Assembly: GCF_003071065.1 (NCBI RefSeq)
Contig: NZ_QCXX01000003.1
Coordinates: forward strand, 760,687-824,686
DNA length: 64,000 nucleotides
Reading direction: 5' to 3'
Origin: Sphingobacterium athyrii
GTDB taxonomy: Bacteria; Bacteroidota; Bacteroidia; Sphingobacteriales; Sphingobacteriaceae
Under the pieces are notes generated by a model. That model did no database searches. It was given only the letters and a program-made list of their open reading frames with translations, and was not told the origin of the DNA. Shown here in pieces: positions 1 through 8,698 of the stretch (within the stretch, counting starts at the first letter, position 1; each line of letters begins with the position of its first letter). The translations under genes and the position numbers were made by a program.

Positions 1-2612
1 TCGTTTTGTTGATATAACCAATCAGTGAACTCACTTCTTATTTCATCGATCTTCCCGTTTGCCATTTGGATCGCTTCCATATCCCTCACTTTTATGGAAG
101 TGCCGTCTGCGAGGTGTTCTGTTTTAGATATATCCGGCGTAGTGTTTACAAGCGCATGACGTAGTAGATTTAAACCATCAAAAGTCCGGCTCTCGGACTT
201 GATCGCATACTTTTCAGTAATTTTTATATTGCTCGATTTCGAAATAACAGCAAAATCGTCACTGCTTTCCGCATAAGTGATGTCTACCTCGGTATCAAAT
301 AAATGACTGGCGAACTGGCTATAGATCTCTTTTCCGATCCACCGCTCACCAAGGTTAAAATCCAGTTCTTCAAAACTAATAGGTTCCGGGCATACTCTTT
401 CGAGCGCCTCCAAACTGCGCTGTGATTCTTTATCTTCAGGATGTGACAGCAGATATTCTCTAAGCCCTTTCGCTTTTTCAACTACATTGCCGGACAAAAA
501 CCTCTGAGAAACTTCCAATGCACCAACAAGCCCGTTATAATAAACATCCCCCTGCAAATTTTCTTTCAGCTCCTCTTCCGAAAGTCCACTGATTTTGGTC
601 ATGTAGGTTAAGTCAACCCCGCCTGTCAGATTTAAGGACGCAGATAAGGCTTCATGTGGGGTGCTCACTGAAATTTCTTGTATGGAAAAACTTACCGGAT
701 GATCAAAAATATCAGACTTATGGACAATACCACCAACAACACGTTCCAGAGATGGCATCTCATTTCCTGCAGTATCGACTTTGATAAATTTTATATTATC
801 TTTCGAATTCAAATGACCGAATGATCTGACGAAACCATCATACAAAGTATTTAGCCTTTGTCTATTTTCAATGTCCTCCTGCTGATTCTTAGCTTCAAAA
901 TTATAGAGATCATTGTAGCAGTCTCTTACTTGTATATAGGCCGTAAGACGCGATCTATCCTTAGCAGACAGATCAATCGGACTAAAAATGTACTTCGAAT
1001 CGCTATGGCTCCATTCTATTTTTCCAATCTTTTCCTCAAATTCCACAAGCATATTATCTCGGTAAAAATCCTTTGTGTCCGCGGTAAAATATTGTGGTTT
1101 CACATCAATTTTAGAATCGTCTCTCGTTTCCTCAAAAAGCGAAGGAAATGCAGTCTTTCTCAGGGTTTTTGATTTTGTCTGTGCGGTATTTCTTTTTTGG
1201 TTATACACTTCACCATCAGATTTTTCCTTTTGTTTCCCATGTTGAATACTGCCTGGCTCATCCTCAAAAAATGAAAGCTGTTTAGTTCTTTCAATACGAT
1301 TTTGTGCTGTATTAGATCTCTTCTTTTTAGTCTTAGCCTTTGAATTTTCAGTAATTTCCTGATCCGAAAAAAGAGTGAGTTGTATGGCGTTTTCTTCTAT
1401 AGGTTTCTGAGAGATAATTTCATCGGGCTGTTGTGAGGTTAAATTATCTTTCTGCTTTTCTGTCGCTAAATTCGCTTGATGGCTGTTATACAGTTCCCGA
1501 TTGAAATAATTAGCAAAATCCGCTGTTAGTTTTGTCTTTAGATCGTTTGAAATTGCGTCAATGCCCCCATCGTGCAGATGAATTGTCGCCACCTTTCCAA
1601 ATTGATCGGTATCTTGAAAAGAACGTGTTGCAATGATCCTGTTGGCATTGTAAAAAAGTAAGTTGCAGTTTTGAACGGTACCTGTAAAATCACGGGCACG
1701 GCCTGAAAGTGCCCGCTGCCCTGTATTCTTCTGTAGAACAATCAAATCTGTCCCTACCGATGTCCCACTTTCCTCAAACAAATTATTAGGTAACCGGATT
1801 GCTGAAATCAATTGATGTTCCTGCATAAGTGCTTCACGGATCACTTGATTTGAAGGACTATTAAGAATGCCCTGTGAAGTGATAAATGCAAGTATGCCAC
1901 CTTCACGTAGTTTATCTGTAGCTTTTAAAAAGAAATAATTATGTACACTTTGGGCTGCAAACTGTCTTGCTGGGTCTTTTCCCCGTGAATAGGATATATC
2001 AAAGACCGCCGTCGTGCCAAAAGGTATATTGCCAATAATTAGATCATATCCGACTTCCTGATCTGGAATATATTCAAAGCCTTCAACATGGACTTTAACT
2101 TCCTTACCATAGAAATTCCGTAGTATCTTTCCAGTAAGCAGATCCTGCTCATAGGCCGTAACGCGAATATCCTTTACATCTTGAAACTGCTCTATGAATG
2201 CCCCAACACCGGCGGAAGGCTCTAGCATGCGACCAACTCTTACACCGCTCTCCTTGATCACATTTGCAATGCTATTTGCTACTTGCTCCGGCGTATAAAA
2301 GGCATCGAGAATAGAACCTTTTAATGCTGTGACATAACTTTGGTATTCTGCAAAAGTGGCTGAATTATCCTTAAGGAGCGTGAACAGCTCTTCAGTTAAT
2401 GGATAGTAGGATCGATCTCCCGCTTTCCATTTATTGATAGAATCACTGGATGCGATTGGATTCAATATAAATTTCAGCCCACCAAATCCTGAAAACTTTT
2501 TCAGCAGCAGTTTTTCAGTAGCAGAAGCTTTTCTACCCTCCTTTTCAAGAACGAAAGCAAGCTTTATTGCATCAATATTCTGTCGAAGATGACGCTTCTT
2601 ATCGAATGCCAT
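1..2612 (-). CDS. Conjugative-element N6-adenine methylase-like protein (partial, C-terminus cut by window edge)
   Basis: About 870 residues are visible and the reading frame stays open to base 1, so the C-terminal part lies outside. The N-terminal part holds a Rossmann-type methyltransferase core: EPSAGVGAF at about residues 131-139 (SAM-binding motif I) and NIPFG at about 195-199, a variant of the NPPY/NPPF catalytic motif. Proteins of this kind in Bacteroidota conjugative transposons are very long and usually carry a helicase-like C-terminal half; that half cannot be checked here. A low-complexity, Lys/Gln-rich linker lies around residues 380-460. The start ATG (2610-2612) overlaps the end of the upstream DUF1896 gene by 14 bp, so the two are probably translated together. 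Likely role: DNA modification or anti-restriction during transfer (inference). Confidence 0.8.
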   Translation of the reverse strand, partial: MAFDKKRHLRQNIDAIKLAFVLEKEGRKASATEKLLLKKFSGFGGLKFILNPIASSDSINKWKAGDRSYYPLTEELFTLLKDNSATFAEYQSYVTALKGSILDAFYTPEQVANSIANVIKESGVRVGRMLEPSAGVGAFIEQFQDVKDIRVTAYEQDLLTGKILRNFYGKEVKVHVEGFEYIPDQEVGYDLIIGNIPFGTTAVFDISYSRGKDPARQFAAQSVHNYFFLKATDKLREGGILAFITSQGILNSPSNQVIREALMQEHQLISAIRLPNNLFEESGTSVGTDLIVLQKNTGQRALSGRARDFTGTVQNCNLLFYNANRIIATRSFQDTDQFGKVATIHLHDGGIDAISNDLKTKLTADFANYFNRELYNSHQANLATEKQKDNLTSQQPDEIISQKPIEENAIQLTLFSDQEITENSKAKTKKKRSNTAQNRIERTKQLSFFEDEPGSIQHGKQKEKSDGEVYNQKRNTAQTKSKTLRKTAFPSLFEETRDDSKIDVKPQYFTADTKDFYRDNMLVEFEEKIGKIEWSHSDSKYIFSPIDLSAKDRSRLTAYIQVRDCYNDLYNFEAKNQQEDIENRQRLNTLYDGFVRSFGHLNSKDNIKFIKVDTAGNEMPSLERVVGGIVHKSDIFDHPVSFSIQEISVSTPHEALSASLNLTGGVDLTYMTKISGLSEEELKENLQGDVYYNGLVGALEVSQRFLSGNVVEKAKGLREYLLSHPEDKESQRSLEALERVCPEPISFEELDFNLGERWIGKEIYSQFASHLFDTEVDITYAESSDDFAVISKSSNIKITEKYAIKSESRTFDGLNLLRHALVNTTPDISKTEHLADGTSIKVRDMEAIQMANGKIDEIRSEFTDWLYQQN

Positions 2613-3036
2613 TTTCTTCGATCCATAATGCAATCAAACCCGTCAATTCCGTATAAAGCAGATCATAATCGGTTGTATATGCAAAATCATCTGTAAGATC
2701 ATATCTGCCAAAAATATCAACACAGTGCGGAAGGATTTTTAGGGCAAAGTCCCTAAAATCCAATTCATCAAAGACATCATTAAACTCATAGGTCAATACT
2801 TCAAAAAGTGTATCAAATTTTGAAAAGTGCAATCCTTCGTAGAGAATAAAATCTGCAATCTCGTCACAATTGTTTACATGATTACCTGCCCTGAACGCGC
2901 CATCATAGGCATTGGCTGCCCACCTTGCCCGCTGTTCAATAAATTTGCTGTCTTTGGATCTTTCCGGGAAGCTTGATTCTACATGCTCCACCAATTTGCT
3001 GTGATAGTAGGAATAATCTTGTATTTGCTGTTTCAT
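2599..3036 (-). CDS. DUF1896 family protein of conjugative transposons
   Basis: 145 residues. The sequence matches the DUF1896 pattern known from Bacteroides-type conjugative elements: an N-terminal SYYHSKLVEHVESSFPERS-like stretch, a central EGLHFSKFDTLFEVL, and a C-terminal LTDDFAYTTDYDLLYTELTG. Its biochemical function is unknown. It sits immediately upstream of, and overlaps by 14 bp, the methylase-like gene, a common pairing in these elements. A terminator lies between it and topB, so it probably starts its own transcript; a perfect 16-bp inverted repeat sits 27-42 bp upstream of the start and may be its operator. Confidence 0.8.
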   Translation of the reverse strand: MKQQIQDYSYYHSKLVEHVESSFPERSKDSKFIEQRARWAANAYDGAFRAGNHVNNCDEIADFILYEGLHFSKFDTLFEVLTYEFNDVFDELDFRDFALKILPHCVDIFGRYDLTDDFAYTTDYDLLYTELTGLIALWIEENGIR

Positions 3037-3062
3037 AGCTGTAATATTTTATGTACATTTTG

Positions 3063-3078
3063 TTTAGGTAAACCTAAA
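3063..3078. promoter_or_regulatory. Perfect inverted repeat upstream of DUF1896 gene
   Basis: TTTAGGT-AA-ACCTAAA is a perfect palindrome with 7-bp arms and a 2-bp spacer, centred about 35 bp upstream of the minus-strand start at 3036 and downstream of the topB terminator. Its place in a promoter region suggests a dimeric repressor or activator site (inference); the binding protein is not known. Confidence 0.5.
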
Positions 3079-3154
3079 AAGCACGCACTTGAAACAGCTA
3101 TCAATAACCTACAGCATCCTATAACTTCCGACTTTTTCCTAATGGGAATATCTT

Positions 3155-3193
3155 AAAAAAAGAAACCCGAGACCAACTGGGATCTCAGGTTTC
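3155..3193 (-). terminator. Rho-independent terminator of the topB operon
   Basis: On the minus strand a GAAACC...GGTTTC stem extended by a GAGA/TCTC pairing is followed by seven T residues (A run at 3155-3161 on the plus strand). It lies 26 bp beyond the topB stop codon and separates topB from the DUF1896 gene. Confidence 0.8.
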
Positions 3194-3219
3194 AAACACC
3201 AAACCAATCATGAATTGTC

Positions 3220-5310
3220 TTATTTGTACTTACGCCTTTGCTTTTGCTCAAATTCGAAAACTGTCGAACCATCTCCTGTCAGCACGATGTAGGCTCCAAA
3301 ATGCTTCCCTTTTTGAGAAACCATATTTCGGATAAGTGGACTGCGTTTCTTGCTCAGAAGAACTTCAATATCTTTGTACGATAGATGCACACCGCAAACA
3401 TTGCGAAAAAATATCCAGCCACAATGATCATCAATACATTGAACAACTTTTTCACGTAGATAGGCTTTCTTATTGCATCTTGGGCACAATAGGTCAACAT
3501 TTGTTTTACTCATCGCCGAAACCTCTAAAAGTTCCATCGTTATTTCTTTGACCATATTTTCGACCTCATCTTTAAAAATCGATGATTCCATTTCATTATT
3601 TTCGATTTTTTCGAAAGCGATTTCCCATTGTGCAGTCATAACAGCATCCGCTATCATTTTGTTGCCCACGATTTGATGAACCAGAAGCCCCTTTTCCGTC
3701 GGAAGGATAGTTTTTTTATCACGAGTGATATATTGCCTGTCAAACAATGTTTCGATAACAGAGGCACGGGTTGCAGGTGTTCCTATTCCTATGCTTTTTA
3801 AAGCTTTGCGCTCGTCATTATTTGTGATTGAATTTCCAACGTTCTCCATAGTGGCCAATAGGTCAGCTTCAGTAAAAAGTGCCGGAGGTTTAGTTTTCTT
3901 AGCCAGTACTTTTATATTATCGACCCTAAGCTGTGCGCCCTTCTCCAGGTGCGGCAGGTCTATGATCATATGTTCACCCTCTTCTTCAAAGTTACCCGCG
4001 ATCAATTTCCAGCCCGCAGATGTAATATTGATGCTCTTTAGCGCAAACTCATAATGTAAAACGGTTAACTTAACCTCAGTGATTTCCCGATAACAGGCGG
4101 GCGATATAGATTCAAGAAAACGATTGGCAATCATATCATACAACGCATTCTCATGCGGTCCTAATACAGATGGAATATTTTCTGTAATGCAAATTCCATG
4201 ATGGTCGGTAACTTTTAAATCATTAACAATGTGTTTATTATAACGTTCCCATTTGACCTTTTCAACAGCTTCCCTACAAGTCTCCCTAGCCTTTAAGGTC
4301 TGTATTAAAGCTGGGATTTCCGACCAAACATCTTCTGGAATATACTTTGACCCCGTGCGCGGGTAGGTAATAAATTTCTTCTCATAGAGCCATTGTGCAA
4401 TTTCTAATGTTTTCTCAGCAGAATATCCTAATTTTTTGTTGGCTTCTTTCTGTAATCCGGTTAGATCAAAAAGTAGCGGTGCTTGTAAAGTGCTTTGTTT
4501 TTTCTCGATTCCTGCAACTTCTACGGTTCCGTGACGATCAATGGAACGTACTGCAGCATCTGCTTTACCTTCTTCTTCCCACCTATCGACAGACAAACTT
4601 TTAAATGAAACTCCTTCCTTTAAATGCCACAGTTCAATTTGAAAATAGTTTTTAATTTCGAAAGCTTTATTTTCCAGAAATCTCTTACAGATCAGCGCAA
4701 GTGTAGGGGTCTGAACTCTTCCTAAAGAAAAGAGTCCATCTCCCATTGCAATGGTCAGCGCCTGGGTCGCATTGATCCCAACAAGCCAGTCAGCCTCCGA
4801 CCTTGCTCTTCCGGCATTGAAAAGCCCATCAAAATCACTCCCTTTCTTTAGATTTTCAAAACCTGCAATGATAGCTTTCTCCGTAAGGCTGCTGATCCAT
4901 AGCCGGTCAAAGGGTTTAGTGCAATTCAGGTATTCATAGATATAACGAAAAATGACTTCTCCTTCCCGCCCGGCATCTGTCGCTACGATGATGCTATCGC
5001 ATTGGTCAAATACGTAAGCGATTGTTTTGAGCTGCCTTTTCGAACCTTCATCATCAATATAGCCCTTGCCCGATTTTACTCTTCTTCCTATTAATTGAAA
5101 AAAATCAGGTATTATGGGAAGGGATTCTTTAACGAATCCCTTCACTCCATAATCCTCCGGCATTGCCAGACCAACCAAATGACCAAATGCCCATGTTACC
5201 ATGTAGCCCCCTCCCACAAAATATCCGTCCTTTCTCTCTCTTGCTCCTACAATACGGGCAAGCTCAGAAGCAACAGACGGTTTTTCAGCTAAAATTGCTT
5301 TCATAGCCAT
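3220..5310 (-). CDS. topB: DNA topoisomerase III (type IA), mobile-element form
   Basis: 696 residues. The TOPRIM domain is N-terminal with the acidic DAGREGE motif at 112-118; the catalytic tyrosine is Y316 in ITYPRTGSKYIPED. A four-cysteine zinc-ribbon-like stretch (CPRC...CIDDHC) lies near residue 620. Type IA enzymes relax negatively supercoiled DNA and separate linked single strands through a 5'-phosphotyrosine link. Copies such as this are standard in Bacteroidota conjugative elements, next to DUF1896 and DUF3945 genes as here, and probably help plasmid-like processing. The gene follows DUF3945 by 5 bp and ends in a strong terminator. The third codon is also ATG and is an equally possible start. 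Confidence 0.9.
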   Translation of the reverse strand: MAMKAILAEKPSVASELARIVGARERKDGYFVGGGYMVTWAFGHLVGLAMPEDYGVKGFVKESLPIIPDFFQLIGRRVKSGKGYIDDEGSKRQLKTIAYVFDQCDSIIVATDAGREGEVIFRYIYEYLNCTKPFDRLWISSLTEKAIIAGFENLKKGSDFDGLFNAGRARSEADWLVGINATQALTIAMGDGLFSLGRVQTPTLALICKRFLENKAFEIKNYFQIELWHLKEGVSFKSLSVDRWEEEGKADAAVRSIDRHGTVEVAGIEKKQSTLQAPLLFDLTGLQKEANKKLGYSAEKTLEIAQWLYEKKFITYPRTGSKYIPEDVWSEIPALIQTLKARETCREAVEKVKWERYNKHIVNDLKVTDHHGICITENIPSVLGPHENALYDMIANRFLESISPACYREITEVKLTVLHYEFALKSINITSAGWKLIAGNFEEEGEHMIIDLPHLEKGAQLRVDNIKVLAKKTKPPALFTEADLLATMENVGNSITNNDERKALKSIGIGTPATRASVIETLFDRQYITRDKKTILPTEKGLLVHQIVGNKMIADAVMTAQWEIAFEKIENNEMESSIFKDEVENMVKEITMELLEVSAMSKTNVDLLCPRCNKKAYLREKVVQCIDDHCGWIFFRNVCGVHLSYKDIEVLLSKKRSPLIRNMVSQKGKHFGAYIVLTGDGSTVFEFEQKQRRKYK

Positions 5311-5315
5311 CTATT

Positions 5316-6668
5316 TTAATGTAATTTTTGTTTAGAGGTATTCGTCTTTTTATCTTGATTAGTTTGCTCCGGCTCTTTAGAAACAATATTCTGTTTTTTC
5401 GTTTCACTTGCATTATCCAACTGTGGATTCTTCAAATCAAAATCTAGTTTACCTGTGTCCTTGTTATACCATAGATAACCTGAGTATAGCCTTGTGCCCT
5501 CTTTATTGATAATATCTTTCAGATGAATAACATTGCCTTCTTCCAAAAGCTTTTTGTCACTATCTGTTAGCACCTTGCCCCTGAATTCATCCGCAATGCC
5601 GTGTTGGCTCTGTGCTTTTCCTAACGTTTCACTCTGTCCCATGAACACCAGCTTTTTCTCCTCAGCACTGTATTGTAAAAGCTGATTAAAAAGTTCACCT
5701 GTCTTTTTATTGACCATTCCTTCTACCGATACTGCCTTGCCTTCCAGCAGATCCGTCTTCTGCTCTTTTGTGAGTTTTACGCCACCAAATTTGTCTCCTA
5801 TCTTAATCAGATCTACAGGAAAGGAAACCACCTCATTGGTCAGTTTATCAATACTGATCAAGTTTTTAACTTTTGTACCATCCTGATAATTCGTAAGCTC
5901 GGCTACCCTGCCCATATTTCCGGTCTTCAACAGGTTTTCTCGGTCTTCGGCAGTAAAAGAATGCCCATAAAATTGGTTCTTGAGGTCCGGCTCGGAACGG
6001 ACACCATGGATCATAACAGTAACCTTTCCATTGACATTTCGAAGAGCAAGACGGGCATCCCCTTTCAAAACTGCCCCATCAAAATTTCCTTCAATTCTGT
6101 AAACTCCGTCGGTCTTGTATCCTTTTAATAACTTATCCAATTGTCCGTTCTTTTCAAGCAAGTCCCTGTTCAGGTTGAGTTTCTCCAATGACGCCCAATC
6201 AATATCTTTAGGGTCATACTTAAAGGCCGGTTTAGTTTCACTTTGCATCGTCTGGCCATTTGTTGTTTGATTTGTTTCCATTCTATTCTGTTTTAATTTG
6301 TTTTCAAATACCTCAAGAGCTTTCAGCAGTCTTTTTCCTTCAGGGCTTGGATTATCAATGGCTTCCTGTAACTTTCGGCCAATCTCGTTCAGATCCATTG
6401 CTGGAGCTTTGAAAAATCTAAACTGAAATGGATCATTGAGCCTTCTCAAAAAGTTTGAAAAAAAATTACTGAAAGCATCGCCTTTGTCAATGCGCATAAA
6501 ATCTAGGATATTTGACATTTTGGCAGCAACGGTTTTTAAGTTCCCTTTGTCATCTACCCCTTTCACTGCTTCTATCCTGTTCTTATTTTTGTCCAAAACA
6601 AGAAGGATATCAGAAAGAGCTTCAAGTACTTCTGTCTTTTTTTCTGAAGTGTTTGTTGGTTCGTTCAT
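5316..6668 (-). CDS. DUF4099/DUF3945 domain protein of conjugative elements
   Basis: 450 residues, no signal peptide. A predicted helical N-terminal half is followed by the segment beginning KDIDWASLEKLNLNRDLLEK (about 150-170), the typical DUF4099 start, and then DUF3945-like repeats around GKAVSVEGMVNKKTGE and HSFTAEDRENLLKTG. The C-terminal 40 residues are charged and low-complexity. The family is found almost only in Bacteroidota conjugative transposons; its role is unknown. It lies 5 bp upstream of topB, almost certainly in the same transcript. Confidence 0.78.
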   Translation of the reverse strand: MNEPTNTSEKKTEVLEALSDILLVLDKNKNRIEAVKGVDDKGNLKTVAAKMSNILDFMRIDKGDAFSNFFSNFLRRLNDPFQFRFFKAPAMDLNEIGRKLQEAIDNPSPEGKRLLKALEVFENKLKQNRMETNQTTNGQTMQSETKPAFKYDPKDIDWASLEKLNLNRDLLEKNGQLDKLLKGYKTDGVYRIEGNFDGAVLKGDARLALRNVNGKVTVMIHGVRSEPDLKNQFYGHSFTAEDRENLLKTGNMGRVAELTNYQDGTKVKNLISIDKLTNEVVSFPVDLIKIGDKFGGVKLTKEQKTDLLEGKAVSVEGMVNKKTGELFNQLLQYSAEEKKLVFMGQSETLGKAQSQHGIADEFRGKVLTDSDKKLLEEGNVIHLKDIINKEGTRLYSGYLWYNKDTGKLDFDLKNPQLDNASETKKQNIVSKEPEQTNQDKKTNTSKQKLH

Positions 6669-6741
6669 AAGTATGGATTTTGTTTGTTGATCGAATTTAA
6701 ATGCTTGTTAAGGTCATCTTTACGGTGCTTCCATACACAGC

Positions 6742-7041
6742 CTACATTTGCTTAAGTTTTCCGCCATGATAGCAATCCCGAACAAATTGCTGTACTTGGG
6801 AATTTGTGTAATACACCTTACCGCTGATCATGAAATATTTGATTTTACCCTTGGTTCGATAGTTCTGAAGACTGCGGTAGGTAATGTTCAACATCTGAAT
6901 AACATCATGATTATCAAGAAGCATTTCTCCCTCGAAATTTAACCGCTTCTTTTCTCTGACTTCTATGTCACCGGCGAGGATATCAAATCGTCTCATAATT
7001 CTTTCCATCCATGCCAAAAATTCAACTCTGTCAATATTCAT
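6742..7041 (-). CDS. Small helix-turn-helix DNA-binding protein
   Basis: 99 residues. The C-terminal half (about 40-90) carries an excisionase/MerR-like winged helix: LLDNHDVIQMLNITYRSLQNYRTKGKI, followed by the wing-like KYFMISGKVYYTNSQVQQFV. It belongs to the small HTH_17-type proteins common in conjugative elements, where relatives act as excision or transfer regulators. It is the first gene of a probable operon with DUF3945 (73-bp gap) and topB. The protein at 10036-10299 has the same fold and similar key residues (SPATLQNLRITGKI), so the element carries two. Confidence 0.7.
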   Translation of the reverse strand: MNIDRVEFLAWMERIMRRFDILAGDIEVREKKRLNFEGEMLLDNHDVIQMLNITYRSLQNYRTKGKIKYFMISGKVYYTNSQVQQFVRDCYHGGKLKQM

Positions 7042-7117
7042 AGCTCTTTATGTTTTGGTTTACTGGAGCAAAATTCACCCTGCTTTTCTTGCAAATCGTA
7101 CAAGTCAATAGAAGGCT

Positions 7118-7241
7118 GTACCAAGAAAATGAAAGAAATTTTATTTTTTTTACCATAAAAAACACCGAAAACCCGTGGTTCGGAACTCCATAATCTTGCT
7201 ATCGCTTATAGCAACTTGGTACGCACTTGGGGAAACTTGGT
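7118..7241. repeat. Cluster of inverted and helically phased direct repeats
   Basis: Between the HTH gene and rteC lies a compact repeat array. TTGCTAT (7196-7202) pairs with ATAGCAA (7208-7214). ACTTGG occurs at 7214, 7225 and 7235, spaced 11 and 10 bp, about one helical turn. GTACCAAG (7118-7125) is the exact reverse complement of CTTGGTAC (7215-7222). This looks like a protein-binding or nicking region of the element; the protein is unknown. Confidence 0.5.
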
Positions 7242-7275
7242 AAAAAAAAATCGGACAATAATTAATTGTCCGATT
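7242..7275 (-). terminator. Rho-independent terminator of rteC
   Basis: A perfect 11-bp stem (AATCGGACAAT / ATTGTCCGATT) with a 5-nt loop is followed on the minus strand by nine T residues (A run 7242-7250). It lies 25 bp past the rteC stop. Confidence 0.88.
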
Positions 7276-7299
7276 CTATTGAATTTGTGAGAATTGACT

Positions 7300-8145
7300 T
7301 CATCGCGAATCGTTTTCCATGTATTGCTCGAGCGCATTTTTAAGATAATGAAGATAACTGGCCTTCTCCCCTGCTCTAAATTTCATCTGGTGGAAAGCAT
7401 GATGAATATCGCCCAACCTAATCTCAAATAATTCCTCGAATAAACTTCCAAGATTTTTTAGACTCCCCCGTCCATGTGAAAGGCTTCCTGATATATGTAA
7501 TGCGTATATTAATTCGATAAGTGAATTTTTAGAATGTGTCCAGGAAAAAGCTTTCTTCGTAGCAATTTCTGCATCATAAATTGGATTGCTACGGTCGGGT
7601 TCAAGACGATATTGCAGAAAGTTATGGATTAAATTAAATGCTAAAATTTGTGCGATCTTATAATCATAATACGTCGAAAACTCTCTATCCAATTCAAAGA
7701 AAAAGCTATCCAGTACCTCAAAATAATTGATGTTTCCCAGTCTATAATAATAGTCGTCCTTGTCTGTTCGGCCTGTTCGGTAGTAACTATAAAAGTCTGA
7801 AACAACGATATGTTTCTTATATTCTTTATTTAATAGCTTTATTTGCTCTGTGTAGTAAGATTCAATAAGTTCAGGAGTCGTAGGACTGTATGATTCAATC
7901 CTAATAATTTTATTGTAGTAAATCAGTCTTCCGAGAATTTCAGGTTTGACATTCTTGAAAAAATGAATTTCGTCCCTATTGTTCTCAAAACCGTGCAAAT
8001 TAATGTGAACTTTTAGATCGGTTAATGTTTGATCAAGAAAGGAAACCATATGAAAGGCCTCATTGACTATGCTTTTCCTGCTCTTGGAAACATTTAACTC
8101 CTCTTTTTCAATAGATAATAAAATGTTTTTATATAATTGTTTCAT
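7300..8145 (-). CDS. rteC: RteC family regulator of conjugative transposon
   Basis: 281 residues from the ATG at 8143-8145; a further 11 in-frame codons upstream (to 8178) are unlikely because family members begin MKxLYxxIL. Family-type features include the N-terminal MKQLYKNILLSIEKEEL, a central TEQIKLLNKEYKKHIVVSDFYSYYRTGRTDKDDYY segment, and a C-terminal ELIYALHISGSLSHGRGSLKNLGSLFEELFEI helix region. In CTnDOT, RteC is a DNA-binding activator of the excision operon. No rteA/rteB two-component genes are next to it here. The upstream 500 bp are AT-rich and carry two long inverted repeats. Confidence 0.85.
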   Translation of the reverse strand: MKQLYKNILLSIEKEELNVSKSRKSIVNEAFHMVSFLDQTLTDLKVHINLHGFENNRDEIHFFKNVKPEILGRLIYYNKIIRIESYSPTTPELIESYYTEQIKLLNKEYKKHIVVSDFYSYYRTGRTDKDDYYYRLGNINYFEVLDSFFFELDREFSTYYDYKIAQILAFNLIHNFLQYRLEPDRSNPIYDAEIATKKAFSWTHSKNSLIELIYALHISGSLSHGRGSLKNLGSLFEELFEIRLGDIHHAFHQMKFRAGEKASYLHYLKNALEQYMENDSR

Positions 8146-8198
8146 GGTTATTGCTTTTAAAGTGAATAAACCCCACACAGTCGCTTTACTTTAAAATA

Positions 8199-8218
8199 TA
8201 TCTCATGCTTTTGAGATA
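8199..8218. repeat. Inverted repeat upstream of rteC
   Basis: TATCTCA-TGCTTT-TGAGATA has perfect 7-bp arms and lies 54-73 bp upstream of the rteC start, a plausible operator position. Confidence 0.45.
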
Positions 8219-8346
8219 AATAAAATTAAATATACGTTATAATTTATTTCGCAACCATTGATTGTTAAAGCGTTTTGTTATTCGCTTCAATTTCATTCAT
8301 ATTCGTCGCTTGAGGATTCATATCTGAATTCCAGATGCAAAATGTT

Positions 8347-8378
8347 GAAAATAAATAATTTACGAATTATTTATTTTC
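8347..8378. repeat. Perfect 14-bp inverted repeat with 4-nt loop
   Basis: The arm GAAAATAAATAATT (8347-8360) is exactly mirrored at 8365-8378 around TACG. The stretch 8146-8656 holds no other gene-like signal; this is its most striking structure. It could be an extruded-hairpin binding site, a bidirectional weak terminator or a recombination-related site. Confidence 0.5.
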
Positions 8379-8624
8379 GTACTAAAAGGAAATTTATCCG
8401 CGCTATATTATCCTAAAGGATTTAAACCGCTTTTATAATAATTACATCTTATTAACCCAAAGAATGTTTTAGGAAAAAATAAACAACCATAGACAGGCTG
8501 CCAATTCATAGCTTCGTTGAGGAAATGAATGTTTTTATCAATTACAGTATTTCAAATGTACATAAGTGTTACAATTTGAATGTAATGTGCGACAAAAAGA
8601 AAATTCTAGCACTTTAAAATTCTA

Positions 8625-8632
8625 TAATTTTG
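8625..8632 (+). promoter_or_regulatory. -7 box of the adenylyltransferase promoter
   Basis: TAATTTTG fits the Bacteroidota TAnnTTTG element. It lies 25 bp before the leader ORF start at 8657 and 63 bp before the resistance gene start. Confidence 0.55.
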
Positions 8633-8656
8633 TAATTAGTATTTGATATTGGGCTT

Positions 8657-8698
8657 ATGAGTAGTGTTGAATTGCATAATCCAGAGAAAAAGAGATGA
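8657..8698 (+). CDS. 13-codon leader ORF overlapping the adenylyltransferase start
   Basis: The ORF encodes MSSVELHNPEKKR. Its TGA (8696-8698) overlaps the ATG (8695-8697) of the resistance gene as ATGA, the classic geometry for translational coupling. It lies just downstream of a good TAnnTTTG box. It may be a leader peptide that controls the downstream gene, or chance; it is too short to judge by codon use. Confidence 0.35.
   Translation: MSSVELHNPEKKR

Noticed and set aside
858..1172. Plus-strand ORF of 104 residues inside the methylase-like gene
   Set aside because: It lies antisense to a continuous, well-supported coding frame and shows no recognisable domain or codon pattern.
7196..7241. 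CRISPR array
   Set aside because: Only three 6-bp repeats at 10-11 bp spacing; no spacer-length unique sequences and no cas genes.
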